From Thermoplasmata archaeon (GTDB lineage Archaea > Thermoplasmatota > Thermoplasmata > Lutacidiplasmatales > UBA184): a DNA stretch of 64,000 nt. Positions 36,452 to 44,093 of the stretch are shown in pieces. Within the stretch, counting starts at the first letter, position 1, and each line of letters opens with the position of its first letter. The stretch spans positions 1 to 64,000 of the forward strand of contig DATKQS010000012.1 in assembly GCA_035532555.1 (NCBI GenBank), in the 5' to 3' direction. Under the pieces are notes generated by a model, which saw only the letters and a program-made list of their open reading frames with translations, was not told the origin of the DNA and did not search any database. The position numbers and the translations under genes are program-made.

Positions 36452-37000
36452 TCAGTCGTCCGGCCCATCGAGGCGCGTAAGCTCCTCGATCGTGAACTCG
36501 GCGAAGCCGCGGCCCCCCGACGCGTGGCGAACCATCCGCCCGATCCCTCCCCACTCTACTCCCGCGGGGATCTCCCCGCTCGCGAGCCGGTCGAGAACAG
36601 CACGAAAGCCTCGACGCTCCGCTTCGTACGGGGCATCCGAGCCCGACCATGGTTGGCTCCCGCGCCGCACGTCGACCGTATCACCGCGGACGAGCCAGAT
36701 CCCCACGCGACGCGCGAGCGGCGTGGTGCGCACGCGCATCAACCGCTCGGCGCTCCGTTCGGAGGCCACGGCGACCGCCACCCAGTCCCCCCAGGCTCGG
36801 CGGCGGAGTGCTTGAGCGAACACGCGGGGCCCGTCGGCGAGCTTGAGTTCGACGAGGCCGACCTCTTCGTTCCGCTTCGCGACCACGTCGAAGTAGTCGC
36901 GCCCGTCCGGATCGACCCAGACTCGGTAGCCGAGCGCTTCGAGGTGGCGGCGCACCGGGCCCGCGAGCTCGTGCTCGGAGGCGGGCCGACCCCGGCTCAT
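36452..37000 (-). CDS. PD-(D/E)xK-fold predicted nuclease in mismatch-repair operon
   Basis: A 182-aa protein with a restriction-endonuclease-like core: Asp38 in DYFDVVAKR, then Glu51-Leu52-Lys53 (GLVELKLAD), i.e. D-x12-ELK. It is followed by a Gln/Arg-containing helix (FAQALRRRAWG) and a strand (WVAVAVAS), the usual order of the fold. The C-terminus (about 80 residues) is unassigned. Its ATG overlaps the mutL stop (ATGA), so it is translated with MutL. Context suggests a strand-cutting or processing nuclease acting with MutS/MutL. Nuclease activity is inferred; a non-catalytic DNA-binding role is possible. Confidence 0.72.
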   Translation of the reverse strand: MSRGRPASEHELAGPVRRHLEALGYRVWVDPDGRDYFDVVAKRNEEVGLVELKLADGPRVFAQALRRRAWGDWVAVAVASERSAERLMRVRTTPLARRVGIWLVRGDTVDVRRGSQPWSGSDAPYEAERRGFRAVLDRLASGEIPAGVEWGGIGRMVRHASGGRGFAEFTIEELTRLDGPDD

Positions 37001-38778
37001 GGGCCGCTTCGCAGGAACCAACGATCGAGCCGGGAGCGGGGGATCTGGAGGAGGATCGGGCGTCCGTGCGGGCAGGAGTAGACCGCCTCCGTGCCCTCGT
37101 ACAATGCATCGAGGACCCGGGAGATCTCCCCCGGGGCGACCGGGTCCCCGGCCCGGATCGCCGAGTGGCACGCGATGGAAGCGGCCGTGCGTTCCATCGC
37201 CCCATCGGGGACGGTCGGACGCGCGCCCGCGGCGAGCTCGTCGAGCAGGGCGCTCAGTCCCTCGGCCCGGGCGCGCCCGCCCCTCCACGCGGGTACCGAA
37301 CGGACCCGGTGCGCGTCCCCTCCGAACGGTTCGACCGTGAAGCCGGCGGAGTGCACCGCCTCGGTGTGGGCAAGGAGGGCGGCGCGTTGCGTGTTCGTGA
37401 GGTGGATCGTGATCGGTTCAACGAGCTCCTGGCGTGCGAGCTTTCCTTCGCGGAGGAGCGCGTCGTAGAGCAGCCGTTCGCTGGCGGCGTGCTGATCGAC
37501 CAGCACCAGTCCATCATCGCTCTCCGCGACCCAGTACAGCGCCCCGACGCACCCGAGGAGGGTGAGCCGGGGTCGCCCTCGCGCCGATGCGGCAAGTCGG
37601 GTAGGGGACTCGGTGGTGTCCAGCCGACGCTGGGAAGCCGGACCCGACGCCGCCACCGCATCCAGGCGAGGAAGGGGTGGGAGCGAGGAGAGATCGACAC
37701 CGCGCGTCTCCACCAGAAAGCGCTGAGCCCGGGCCGTCGCGGATGGGTCCGGCAGCTCGGCCAGCGGCGGGGCCCCGATCAGGGCGTGTCGGACGGCGAG
37801 CCGAACGGCGTCGGCGATCTCGGTCTCCCGCGTGAATCGGACCTCCCGCTTCGTCGGGTGGACGTTGACGTCGAGCCGCTCGGGCGGGAGCTCGATGTGG
37901 AGCACGCCGATGGGGTAGCGGGTCTTGGGAATGTAGTCGTGATAGGACACTCGAACCGCCTGGGCGATTGCGCGGGCCTGGATCGTTCGCCCGTTCGCCG
38001 CGAGGTACAGACCCCGCGAGTGTCCGATCGCCGTCGCGGGTCGCCCGAGCACGCCGCGGACGTGCCCGCCGCCGGGCAGGTCGCCGTCGACGGCGAACGA
38101 TTGGTGGAGGATCTCCGGTCCGAGCACGCGCGCGGCCGCATCCCGGAGATCGGAGGTGGCCGGATACGCGCCGACCTCGCGTCCGTCGATCTCGATCCAG
38201 ATGCCAACGGCGGGATGCGCGAGGTACAGGTGGTCGATCGTGCGCAGGACCTCCATCTGCTCGGCCGCGGGCGCGTGCAAGAACTTCCGCCGTGCGGGGG
38301 TGTTAAAGAACAGATCCTCCACCTCGACGGTGGTCCCGACGGCGCGGCCCGCTTCGAATCGCCCGAGAATCTCGCCTCCCGCCACGGTGATCCCGGCGGC
38401 CGCCGCCGCTCTCGCGGTGCGCGAGCGGATCCGGAACTTCGAGACGGAGGCGATCGCCGCGAGCGCCTCCCCGCGGAACCCGAGAGTTCGGATCCCCTCG
38501 ATCGAGCCATCCACGTCCAGCTTGCTCGTCGCGTGGCGCTCGATCGCGAGCTCGAGTTCGTCGGCGGGGATGCCTCCGCCATCGTCCGCGACCTCGATAC
38601 GTCGTAGACCCCCCCCCTCGAGCCGAACGATGATCTCCTCGGCCCCGGCATCGACCGCGTTCTCGACCAGCTCCTTCACGACGGACGCCGGCCGTTCAAC
38701 GACCTCGCCGGCCGCGATCCGTCGGATGGTCTCTGGGGTGAGACGGCGGATGGGAGAGCGCGAGGCGGCCGCGCTCAC
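36997..38778 (-). CDS. mutL: DNA mismatch repair protein MutL (endonuclease-type C-terminus)
   Basis: A 593-aa GHKL ATPase. The N-terminal motifs are complete: IAAGEVVERPASVVKELVEN, DDGGGIP, HATSKL, TLGFRGEAL. The C-terminal domain has the metal-binding motif as DQHAASERLLYD, which differs from DQHAx2Ex4E by Asp for the final Glu, plus ACHSAIRAGD and CPHGRPI, as in MutL proteins that nick DNA. GTG overlaps the mutS stop (GTGA). The linker is short and Pro/Arg-rich. Together with MutS and the nuclease-fold protein it forms a bacterial-style mismatch-repair cassette. Confidence 0.95.
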   Translation of the reverse strand: MSAAASRSPIRRLTPETIRRIAAGEVVERPASVVKELVENAVDAGAEEIIVRLEGGGLRRIEVADDGGGIPADELELAIERHATSKLDVDGSIEGIRTLGFRGEALAAIASVSKFRIRSRTARAAAAAGITVAGGEILGRFEAGRAVGTTVEVEDLFFNTPARRKFLHAPAAEQMEVLRTIDHLYLAHPAVGIWIEIDGREVGAYPATSDLRDAAARVLGPEILHQSFAVDGDLPGGGHVRGVLGRPATAIGHSRGLYLAANGRTIQARAIAQAVRVSYHDYIPKTRYPIGVLHIELPPERLDVNVHPTKREVRFTRETEIADAVRLAVRHALIGAPPLAELPDPSATARAQRFLVETRGVDLSSLPPLPRLDAVAASGPASQRRLDTTESPTRLAASARGRPRLTLLGCVGALYWVAESDDGLVLVDQHAASERLLYDALLREGKLARQELVEPITIHLTNTQRAALLAHTEAVHSAGFTVEPFGGDAHRVRSVPAWRGGRARAEGLSALLDELAAGARPTVPDGAMERTAASIACHSAIRAGDPVAPGEISRVLDALYEGTEAVYSCPHGRPILLQIPRSRLDRWFLRSGP

Positions 38779-41411
38779 GGCGCTCGCTCCGAGGGGTGAC
38801 TCTCCAGCGCCTTGCGTCGCAGCTCGGCGAGCTTCGCGAGGGCTTGCATCGGGGTCAGGTGGTCGATCTCGAGGTCCCGTAGCTCCTCGACTATCGGTGA
38901 GGGGGGTGCCGGGGCTTCGGCAGAGAGGAGCACCGCCTGGGTGTACTTTCCTGCGCGGGTCGTGGTTCCGCGCGAGCGGCCCGGCAACTCCACGCCTTCC
39001 ATCTCGAGCTGGCGGAGCAGCCGATCGGCCTCGTCGAGCACATCCTTGGGTAGGCCGGCCAACCGCGCCACGTGCACCCCGTAGCTGCGATCCGTGCTCC
39101 CCGGCACGAGATGGTGCAGGAAGACGATCCCCTCCGGTCGCTCTTGGACGGCGAGATGGGCCTGACGCGCGGAGGAGAGCCCTTCGACGAGCTGGGTGAG
39201 CTGGTGGTAGTGGGTCGCGAGCACGGTGCGGCACCGGGTGACGTCGTGGAGGTGCCGGATCGTCGCCCACGCTACGGCGAGCCCGTCGAAGGTGCTCGTT
39301 CCCCGGCCGACCTCATCGAGGAGGACCAGCGATCGCTCGTCCGCGTTGCGCAGGATCTCCGCGACCTCGGTCATCTCCACCATGAAGCTCGACTTCCCCC
39401 GGCCGATCTCGTCCGTGAATCCCATACGGGTGAAGAGTCCCGAGACAATCCCGACCCGGGCGTACTGGGCCGGTACGAGCGAGCCGGCTTGCGCGAGCAC
39501 CACGATCAGCCCGATCTGGCGCATGTACGTCGATTTGCCGGACATATTCGGGCCGGTCAGCACCAGGAGTCGCGCGCTCTGCGCGTCGAGCTCGGTGTCG
39601 TTCGGCACGAACCGCTCTCCGAGCATCCGGTCGAGGACCGGGTGACGCCCGCCGCGAATGGTCAAGTTCGAGGAGAGGTCCACCGTGGGGCGGACGCAGC
39701 GGCGGCGCTCGCCGACGCGCGCGAAGGACAGGAGCGTGTCGAGCGCTCCCACGCCGCGCCCGATCCGGTGGATCGCCGGAACATCGGCGTCGATCTCCGT
39801 GAGGAAGCGCTCCCACCGTGCGGCTTCCTCCGTCCGCAGGTGATCCCGGGCGTCGAGGATACGGCGTTCGATCTCCTCGAGGGCTTCCGACGTGAACCGC
39901 TCCGCCTGGGCGACCGTTTGACGGCGTCGGAAATGTCCCGGCACCTTCTCGAGGTGGGGCCGGGAGACCTCGAAGTAGTACCCGAACACCTGGTTGTAGC
40001 CGATCTTGAGCGTGCGGATCCCGCTCGCCTCCCGCTCCTTCGCTTCGAGCGCGGCCATCTCGTCGGTCGCGGCGCGCTCGGTGGCAATCCATCGATCGAT
40101 CTCGGGGGCGTGCCCGGAGCGGAACAGCCCTCCGGCGCCTTCCGTCGCGGGAGGTTCGTCCGGCAGCGCCGAGCGCAACCGTTCGAGGAGGCGCGTCGGC
40201 GGGACCATCGAACGCACGACCGTTTCGAGGAGGGGAGGATCCGAGGGCACGAGGAGGGAGTCGGCGAGCGCGGCGGCCCGGGTCAGTCCATCGCGCAGCG
40301 CGGCGAGCTCGGGCGGCCGAACGCGCCGGCCCGCGAGGCGCGAAGCGATCCGGGCGAGATCGGGGACCCCGGCCAGGCTCTGGCGGATCTCCTCGATCGC
40401 GGCCCCGCGGCGGCCGAGCGCCTCCACCGCGTCCTGACGCGCCACGATCGCGTCGAGGTCGGCGAGGGGCGCGCGAAGCCAAAAGCCGAGGGTCCGCCGG
40501 CCGGCCGCGGTCACGGTCTCGTCCCACGCCGCGATGAGCGTGGCTCCGTGGGGATCGTCCGGGTTCATCGGTCGACTGATCTCGAGATGGCGCAGCGTCT
40601 TCGCGTCGAGCACGAGGCGGCGTCGCTCCCGTGCGCCGTCCACTACGGCGACGTACGGCAACAGCCGCGGCTGCGTCGAGCGGACGTAGGCCGCAAGGAT
40701 GCGATCCGCGACATCCGCGGACTCTCCGGCTTCGCCTCCGCTACGAAGGCCCACGGGGAGCTCCGTCGCGTCCATCGGCGGTGGGGCGATCTCGAGCCGT
40801 GTCCCGGGGAACTCCTTTCGGAACACCGCGGGAATCTCGGTCGATCGGCCCTCGTGAGGAGGGGGAGCGTAGAGAATCTCTCGAGGGGAGAACGGCGCGA
40901 GGGCCGTCGCGAGCCCGTCGACCCCCGGTCCATCCGCCGGGCCGCGATGCCACTCTCCGGTGCTGATATCCACGAGGGCGTACGACCCCGGCCCGGAATC
41001 GGTCGCCCGGGCCACGGCGAGAAAATTGTGATCCGGACCGCCGAGGAGGCCGTCCTCGACGACCGTTCCGGGGGTCACGACGCGGGTGACCTCGCGCCGC
41101 ACGAGACCCTTCGCGAACTTCGCGTCCTCGACCTGGTCGCACAGCGCGACCTTGTACCCCTTCTTGACGAGCCGCCCGAGATACGTCTCGATCGCGTGCT
41201 GGGGGACGCCGGCCATCGGCGTTCGCTTCCCCTGGGCGTCCGCCGAGCGTGCGGTCAGCACGACGTCGAGCTCCCGCGACAGGAGCTTCGCATCCTCCCC
41301 GAAGGTTTCGTAGAAATCTCCGACCCGAAAGAGGACGAGATGGCCGGGGTACCGGGCTTTGACCGACTCGTACTGGTCGAGGAGCGGGGTGCCGCTGCTC
41401 GTCTCCGACAT
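38775..41411 (-). CDS. mutS: DNA mismatch repair protein MutS
   Basis: An 878-aa MutS1-type mismatch sensor. The mismatch wedge is present (VGDFYETF, Phe33-x-Glu35), followed by connector and lever domains. The ATPase has Walker A TGPNMSGKST, Walker B LVLLDEVGRGTSTFDG and the composite-site THYHQL. The C-terminal HhH-like tail is normal. ATG at 41411 lies about 28 bases after a TATA box, suggesting a leaderless mRNA. MutS1/MutL pairs are sporadic in archaea and usually thought to come from bacteria; codon use here matches the neighbours, so any transfer is old. Confidence 0.97.
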   Translation of the reverse strand: MSETSSGTPLLDQYESVKARYPGHLVLFRVGDFYETFGEDAKLLSRELDVVLTARSADAQGKRTPMAGVPQHAIETYLGRLVKKGYKVALCDQVEDAKFAKGLVRREVTRVVTPGTVVEDGLLGGPDHNFLAVARATDSGPGSYALVDISTGEWHRGPADGPGVDGLATALAPFSPREILYAPPPHEGRSTEIPAVFRKEFPGTRLEIAPPPMDATELPVGLRSGGEAGESADVADRILAAYVRSTQPRLLPYVAVVDGARERRRLVLDAKTLRHLEISRPMNPDDPHGATLIAAWDETVTAAGRRTLGFWLRAPLADLDAIVARQDAVEALGRRGAAIEEIRQSLAGVPDLARIASRLAGRRVRPPELAALRDGLTRAAALADSLLVPSDPPLLETVVRSMVPPTRLLERLRSALPDEPPATEGAGGLFRSGHAPEIDRWIATERAATDEMAALEAKEREASGIRTLKIGYNQVFGYYFEVSRPHLEKVPGHFRRRQTVAQAERFTSEALEEIERRILDARDHLRTEEAARWERFLTEIDADVPAIHRIGRGVGALDTLLSFARVGERRRCVRPTVDLSSNLTIRGGRHPVLDRMLGERFVPNDTELDAQSARLLVLTGPNMSGKSTYMRQIGLIVVLAQAGSLVPAQYARVGIVSGLFTRMGFTDEIGRGKSSFMVEMTEVAEILRNADERSLVLLDEVGRGTSTFDGLAVAWATIRHLHDVTRCRTVLATHYHQLTQLVEGLSSARQAHLAVQERPEGIVFLHHLVPGSTDRSYGVHVARLAGLPKDVLDEADRLLRQLEMEGVELPGRSRGTTTRAGKYTQAVLLSAEAPAPPSPIVEELRDLEIDHLTPMQALAKLAELRRKALESHPSERAP

Positions 41412-41435
41412 CTGAGGGTGGCGACGAGGGCGTGC

Positions 41436-41443
41436 GATATAAC
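41436..41443 (-). promoter_or_regulatory. Promoter of the mutS-mutL operon
   Basis: Minus-strand GTTATATC (inside CGGGTTATATCGC); the centre lies about 28 bases before the mutS ATG, so transcription should start at or just before the ATG. Confidence 0.6.
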
Positions 41444-41473
41444 CCGTTGTGAGGGGGCGCGAAACGGGAAGGG

Positions 41474-41556
41474 CGCTGAGGGGGAGATTTGAACTCCCGA
41501 GGCGAATCGCCACCAGTTTTCAAGACTGGCGCCTTCCCGGGCTAGGCTACCTCAGC
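41474..41556 (-). tRNA. tRNA-Ser(UGA)
   Basis: Acceptor GCTGAGG/CCTCAGC, D-stem GCCT/AGGC, anticodon arm CCAGT-CTTGAAA-ACTGG (anticodon UGA), a long variable arm typical of serine tRNA, T-arm GGGAG-TTCAAAT-CTCCC, discriminator G, no encoded CCA. No intron. A TATA-like CGTTTATGCC at 41585-41594 fits its promoter. Confidence 0.96.
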
Positions 41557-41625
41557 GCGGCCGTCAAGGAACCGACGCCGACGGCATAAACGTATGGTCC
41601 CAGGGCCCGCGCTCGGGCCGCTAGA

Positions 41626-41727
41626 TGCAGGTGCCGGGAGCTTCGCCGCGGATCGATCGCGATCCGCCGTTTCGAACCCGGGCGGTCAGCTTGGAAGGCT
41701 GACATCCTACCACTAGATTACACCTGC
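41626..41727 (-). tRNA. tRNA-Gly(UCC) with T-loop intron
   Basis: Acceptor GCAGGTG/CACCTGC, discriminator A, D-arm ATCT-AGTGGTA-GGAT, anticodon arm TCAGC-CTTCCAA-GCTGA (anticodon UCC), T-stem CCGGG/CCCGG. A 31-nt insertion interrupts the T-loop; removing it gives a 71-nt tRNA with T-loop TTCGAAT. A TATA-like CATTAACG at 41766-41773, overlapping the end of the Cgi121 gene, fits its promoter. No CCA encoded. Confidence 0.94.
41640..41670 (-). other. tRNA-Gly intron (31 nt, T-loop position 59/60)
   Basis: Bulge-helix-bulge: T-stem CCGGG/CCCGG outside, central helix TTCG/CGAA, bulges AAA and GCT, inner helix CGGCGGATC/GATCCGCGG with one G-G mismatch and loop GCGATC. Cleavage after the second bulge base rejoins TTCGAA to T, the same position as in tRNA-Lys. 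Confidence 0.9.
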
Positions 41728-41766
41728 ACGGCTTTGCGCGGGCGCCCCGAGGACGGGGTCGTGTCG

Positions 41767-42411
41767 TTAATGCTTTGCCTTTGGACCGGCACCCGTCGAG
41801 GGCGCGCGACCGGGCCCGTTCGCGGGGGGGTTCGCGGGCGGCTCCTTACGCGCACGCCCAGAGTCGCTCGCCGTGCTCGCGTTGAGGTCGACCAGCGCGA
41901 CGCGCTCGAGGACCAGCCCCTCCCAGGAGCTCTGCGCCACGGCCGCACGATCTGCCCCGCCGATCCCCAACCGTTCGAGCGTCGCCTCGCTCGGAGGAAC
42001 GGGGTAGGCGTCCGGGTCGAGCACGAGGCCGAAGCGCTTGAGGAGCGGACCCGGCTCGAGCGGACGTTCTCCCACGAGCACGAACCGCTCGGTGTCCGCG
42101 GCCACGCCGACCTTCGCGAGCGCACGGCCGAGCTGATCATCCCCGGCGACGTAGAGCGCGAACTCCGCCCCTCGGTCCCGCAGGCGCGACTCGCCGTGCT
42201 CGCGTGATCTACCGAGATGCGCCCACGCCGAGAGGAGGTGGCGTTCCCCCGCGATCGCACGACCGTCAAACAGGGCCACCAGCGCGTCCGATTCGAGCGC
42301 GAGGGCACGCAAGGTCCGGATCATCGCGCCCGCATCGGTCTTCGCATTCCCGGCCCGTCGCGCTCCGACCGCCCAGAGCTTGCGATTCTCGGTGGCGGGC
42401 AGCGGAGTCAT
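41767..42411 (-). CDS. cgi121: KEOPS complex subunit Cgi121
   Basis: A 214-aa protein with the Cgi121 signature: an N-terminal segment DALVALFDGRAIAGERHLLSAWAHL-like (residues about 34-58), and EFALYVAGDDQLGRALAKVGV, matching the LLY-SG-RQIS-AL-K-GV core. Cgi121 binds the tRNA 3' end and helps KEOPS make t6A37 on ANN-decoding tRNAs. About 30 C-terminal residues are a Pro/Ala/Gly-rich tail. It lies directly upstream of the tRNA-Gly gene and 11 bases after the MBL hydrolase gene. Family assignment is from recognisable motifs only. Confidence 0.8.
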   Translation of the reverse strand: MTPLPATENRKLWAVGARRAGNAKTDAGAMIRTLRALALESDALVALFDGRAIAGERHLLSAWAHLGRSREHGESRLRDRGAEFALYVAGDDQLGRALAKVGVAADTERFVLVGERPLEPGPLLKRFGLVLDPDAYPVPPSEATLERLGIGGADRAAVAQSSWEGLVLERVALVDLNASTASDSGRARKEPPANPPANGPGRAPSTGAGPKAKH

Positions 42412-42422
42412 GGAGCTGGGGT

Positions 42423-43034
42423 TCACTCCTGGAGGAATCGAAGGAACTCTTCGTGGGTCCGGGGCTTCAACGTGTAGTTCTCCCTCTTCTCCTGGCCAAT
42501 CGTGGAGGTCGGAGTGGGCCCGTAGTCGTGGCCGGGCAACACGACGAGCGCGTCGTCTAGACGGATTACGCGACCGAAGAGGCTGTCGTACATCTGCGAT
42601 GGGCTTCCTCCCGGCAGATCCGTCCGGCCGCATTCGCCTACGAACAGGGTGTCGCCCGTGGCGACGTTCCCCTCGAAGAGATAGAGTACCGAGTCCGCGG
42701 TGTGCCCCGGAGTGTGGAGCACGTCGAAACGGATCCGTCCGATCTCGATGCGATCGCCATCGTCGACGGATCGATCCTGGCCGAGCGGAGCCGAGCGGTG
42801 AGCGACCACCTTCGCGCCGGTGCGTTCGCGCACCTCCCCGTTGCCCGCGATGTGATCCGCGTGACTGTGGGTGTTGAGGACGTACCGCACTTGGACCCGG
42901 TGCGCGTCGATCGAGCGGAGGACCGGCTCGATGCCGTAGGAGGGATCGATAACGACCGCGTCCCCGCCCTCCCCGCTCGCCACGAGGTAGGTGAAGTTGA
43001 GGTACGGGCCGACCCGGTGCTGTTCCAGGATCAC
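42423..43034 (-). CDS. MBL-fold hydrolase (persulfide dioxygenase/glyoxalase II-like)
   Basis: A 203-aa metallo-beta-lactamase-fold enzyme. Metal ligands: THSHADHIAGN, His in TPGHTADS, Asp in ATGDTLFVGECGRTDL and the final His in LPGHDYGPTPTS. The stretch GECGRTDLPGGSPSQMYDSL is characteristic of ETHE1-type persulfide dioxygenases and related glyoxalase II proteins, so sulfur detoxification or thioester hydrolysis is likely. It is the upstream partner of cgi121. Between the two activities sequence alone does not decide. Confidence 0.85.
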   Translation of the reverse strand: MILEQHRVGPYLNFTYLVASGEGGDAVVIDPSYGIEPVLRSIDAHRVQVRYVLNTHSHADHIAGNGEVRERTGAKVVAHRSAPLGQDRSVDDGDRIEIGRIRFDVLHTPGHTADSVLYLFEGNVATGDTLFVGECGRTDLPGGSPSQMYDSLFGRVIRLDDALVVLPGHDYGPTPTSTIGQEKRENYTLKPRTHEEFLRFLQE

Positions 43035-43086
43035 GAAACGGCGCAGGGGCGGTGTGTATTTGACGCTCGGTGGGGTCGAGGGTGCC

Positions 43087-43992
43087 TCAGGGAGGGCTCT
43101 CTTCGCTCGTTCGCCGGCCCGTCACGGCGTCCAGGACGACCCGTCCGTCGTTCCCCTCCACGTACCAGAAGGGTACATAGATCAGGACCCGGGGACCGAT
43201 CTCGATGTCCCCGATCGCCGGAGGGAGGCGTCGGGTCTCGATCACGATCGCTTCGCCGTGCTGTTCGGTGTGATCGACGTTCACCGTATGGTGACGTCGG
43301 ATCGCCTGGAGCGCAATCGCGAGGGCCTGAGGTTCGGTGATCTCCGGATGCAGGCGGGGCTGGTGACCGGGGAGATCACTGACGAGCTCGCGCTCCTGCG
43401 GCTCCCAGATCTCGGCTCGGCGAGCGAGTGCATTGACGGCGACCACGTGGTCGGACACGACGCCCGCTCCACCGTGGGCGGAGGGGGCCCGCACCCGGTA
43501 GGGAGCGAGGAAGTACGGAACGAGCCGCAAGGTGTAGCGCACGCCGACGCCCGCGACCAGCGCTTCGACCTCCTCCTGACCGATCCGCGGACGGATCGTG
43601 TTCGCGCCCTCCGGTATGAGGAGGGCCGGTGCGACCAGACCTGCTGCGGGGGAGGAATCCGGGCCTTCGGGGACTGGGAGCATGGGGCCGAGCAGGAGCT
43701 CTCCAAGTGCAGGGCCGAGGGTCCCGGGATCGAGCACCTCGATGCCCCGACGCGCCGCCAGCTGTCGAGCGACCTCCCCGGGGTCTGCCGGGTAGTACAA
43801 TACGCGATGGACGGAATCCGGTGGGTACCACGATTCGAAGTCCGCGGGCGAGTTGAGCGCGGCCGCGGCCACGAACGCCCGACGGTCCCACGCCCGGACG
43901 GAGATCCAGCCCTGCGGCTGATCTTCGATCCGGTATCCCGCGGCCTCGAAGAGGCGGCGCAGTTCTGCGGCCGTACCTGCCCCCTCTCCCAT
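43087..43992 (-). CDS. Conserved-looking hypothetical protein (301 aa)
   Basis: A 301-aa soluble protein with ATG about 30 bases downstream of TATA-like GATATTAG. The N-terminal 90 residues look alpha/beta (LRRLFEAAGYRIEDQ, WISVRAWDRRAFVAAAAL) and could be a degenerate nuclease-like or DNA-associated domain. The C-terminal half is strand-rich (YTLRLVPYFLAPYRV, PRVLIYVPFWYVEG) and reminiscent of a beta-barrel. No family recognised. It is divergent from the CDC48 gene, so they could share regulation. Confidence 0.7.
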   Translation of the reverse strand: MGEGAGTAAELRRLFEAAGYRIEDQPQGWISVRAWDRRAFVAAAALNSPADFESWYPPDSVHRVLYYPADPGEVARQLAARRGIEVLDPGTLGPALGELLLGPMLPVPEGPDSSPAAGLVAPALLIPEGANTIRPRIGQEEVEALVAGVGVRYTLRLVPYFLAPYRVRAPSAHGGAGVVSDHVVAVNALARRAEIWEPQERELVSDLPGHQPRLHPEITEPQALAIALQAIRRHHTVNVDHTEQHGEAIVIETRRLPPAIGDIEIGPRVLIYVPFWYVEGNDGRVVLDAVTGRRTSEESPP

Positions 43993-44016
43993 CGCCTCTC
44001 AACGATGGGAGCGGGC

Positions 44017-44067
44017 CCTAATATCTTCCTTCGGGGAGTGGTGCCGGTCGGCCGAAGCCATTTAGAG
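44017..44067. promoter_or_regulatory. Divergent promoter pair (hypothetical gene / cdc48)
   Basis: Minus-strand GATATTAG near 44017-44026 is about 30 bases from the 43992 ATG. Plus-strand CATTTAGAG at 44059-44067 is about 30 bases from the 44094 ATG. Both genes appear leaderless. Confidence 0.45.
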
Positions 44068-44093
44068 CGATCCGCGCGTGGACGCGCTCGCCG

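Noticed and set aside
39072-41492. 806-codon plus-strand frame opposite mutS
   Set aside because: Antisense shadow; the mutS strand carries all family motifs and a promoter.
41571-41727. Possibility that the region beside tRNA-Ser is a tRNA pseudogene because its T-arm is broken
   Set aside because: The broken T-arm is fully explained by a 31-nt intron with a proper bulge-helix-bulge, so the gene is intact.
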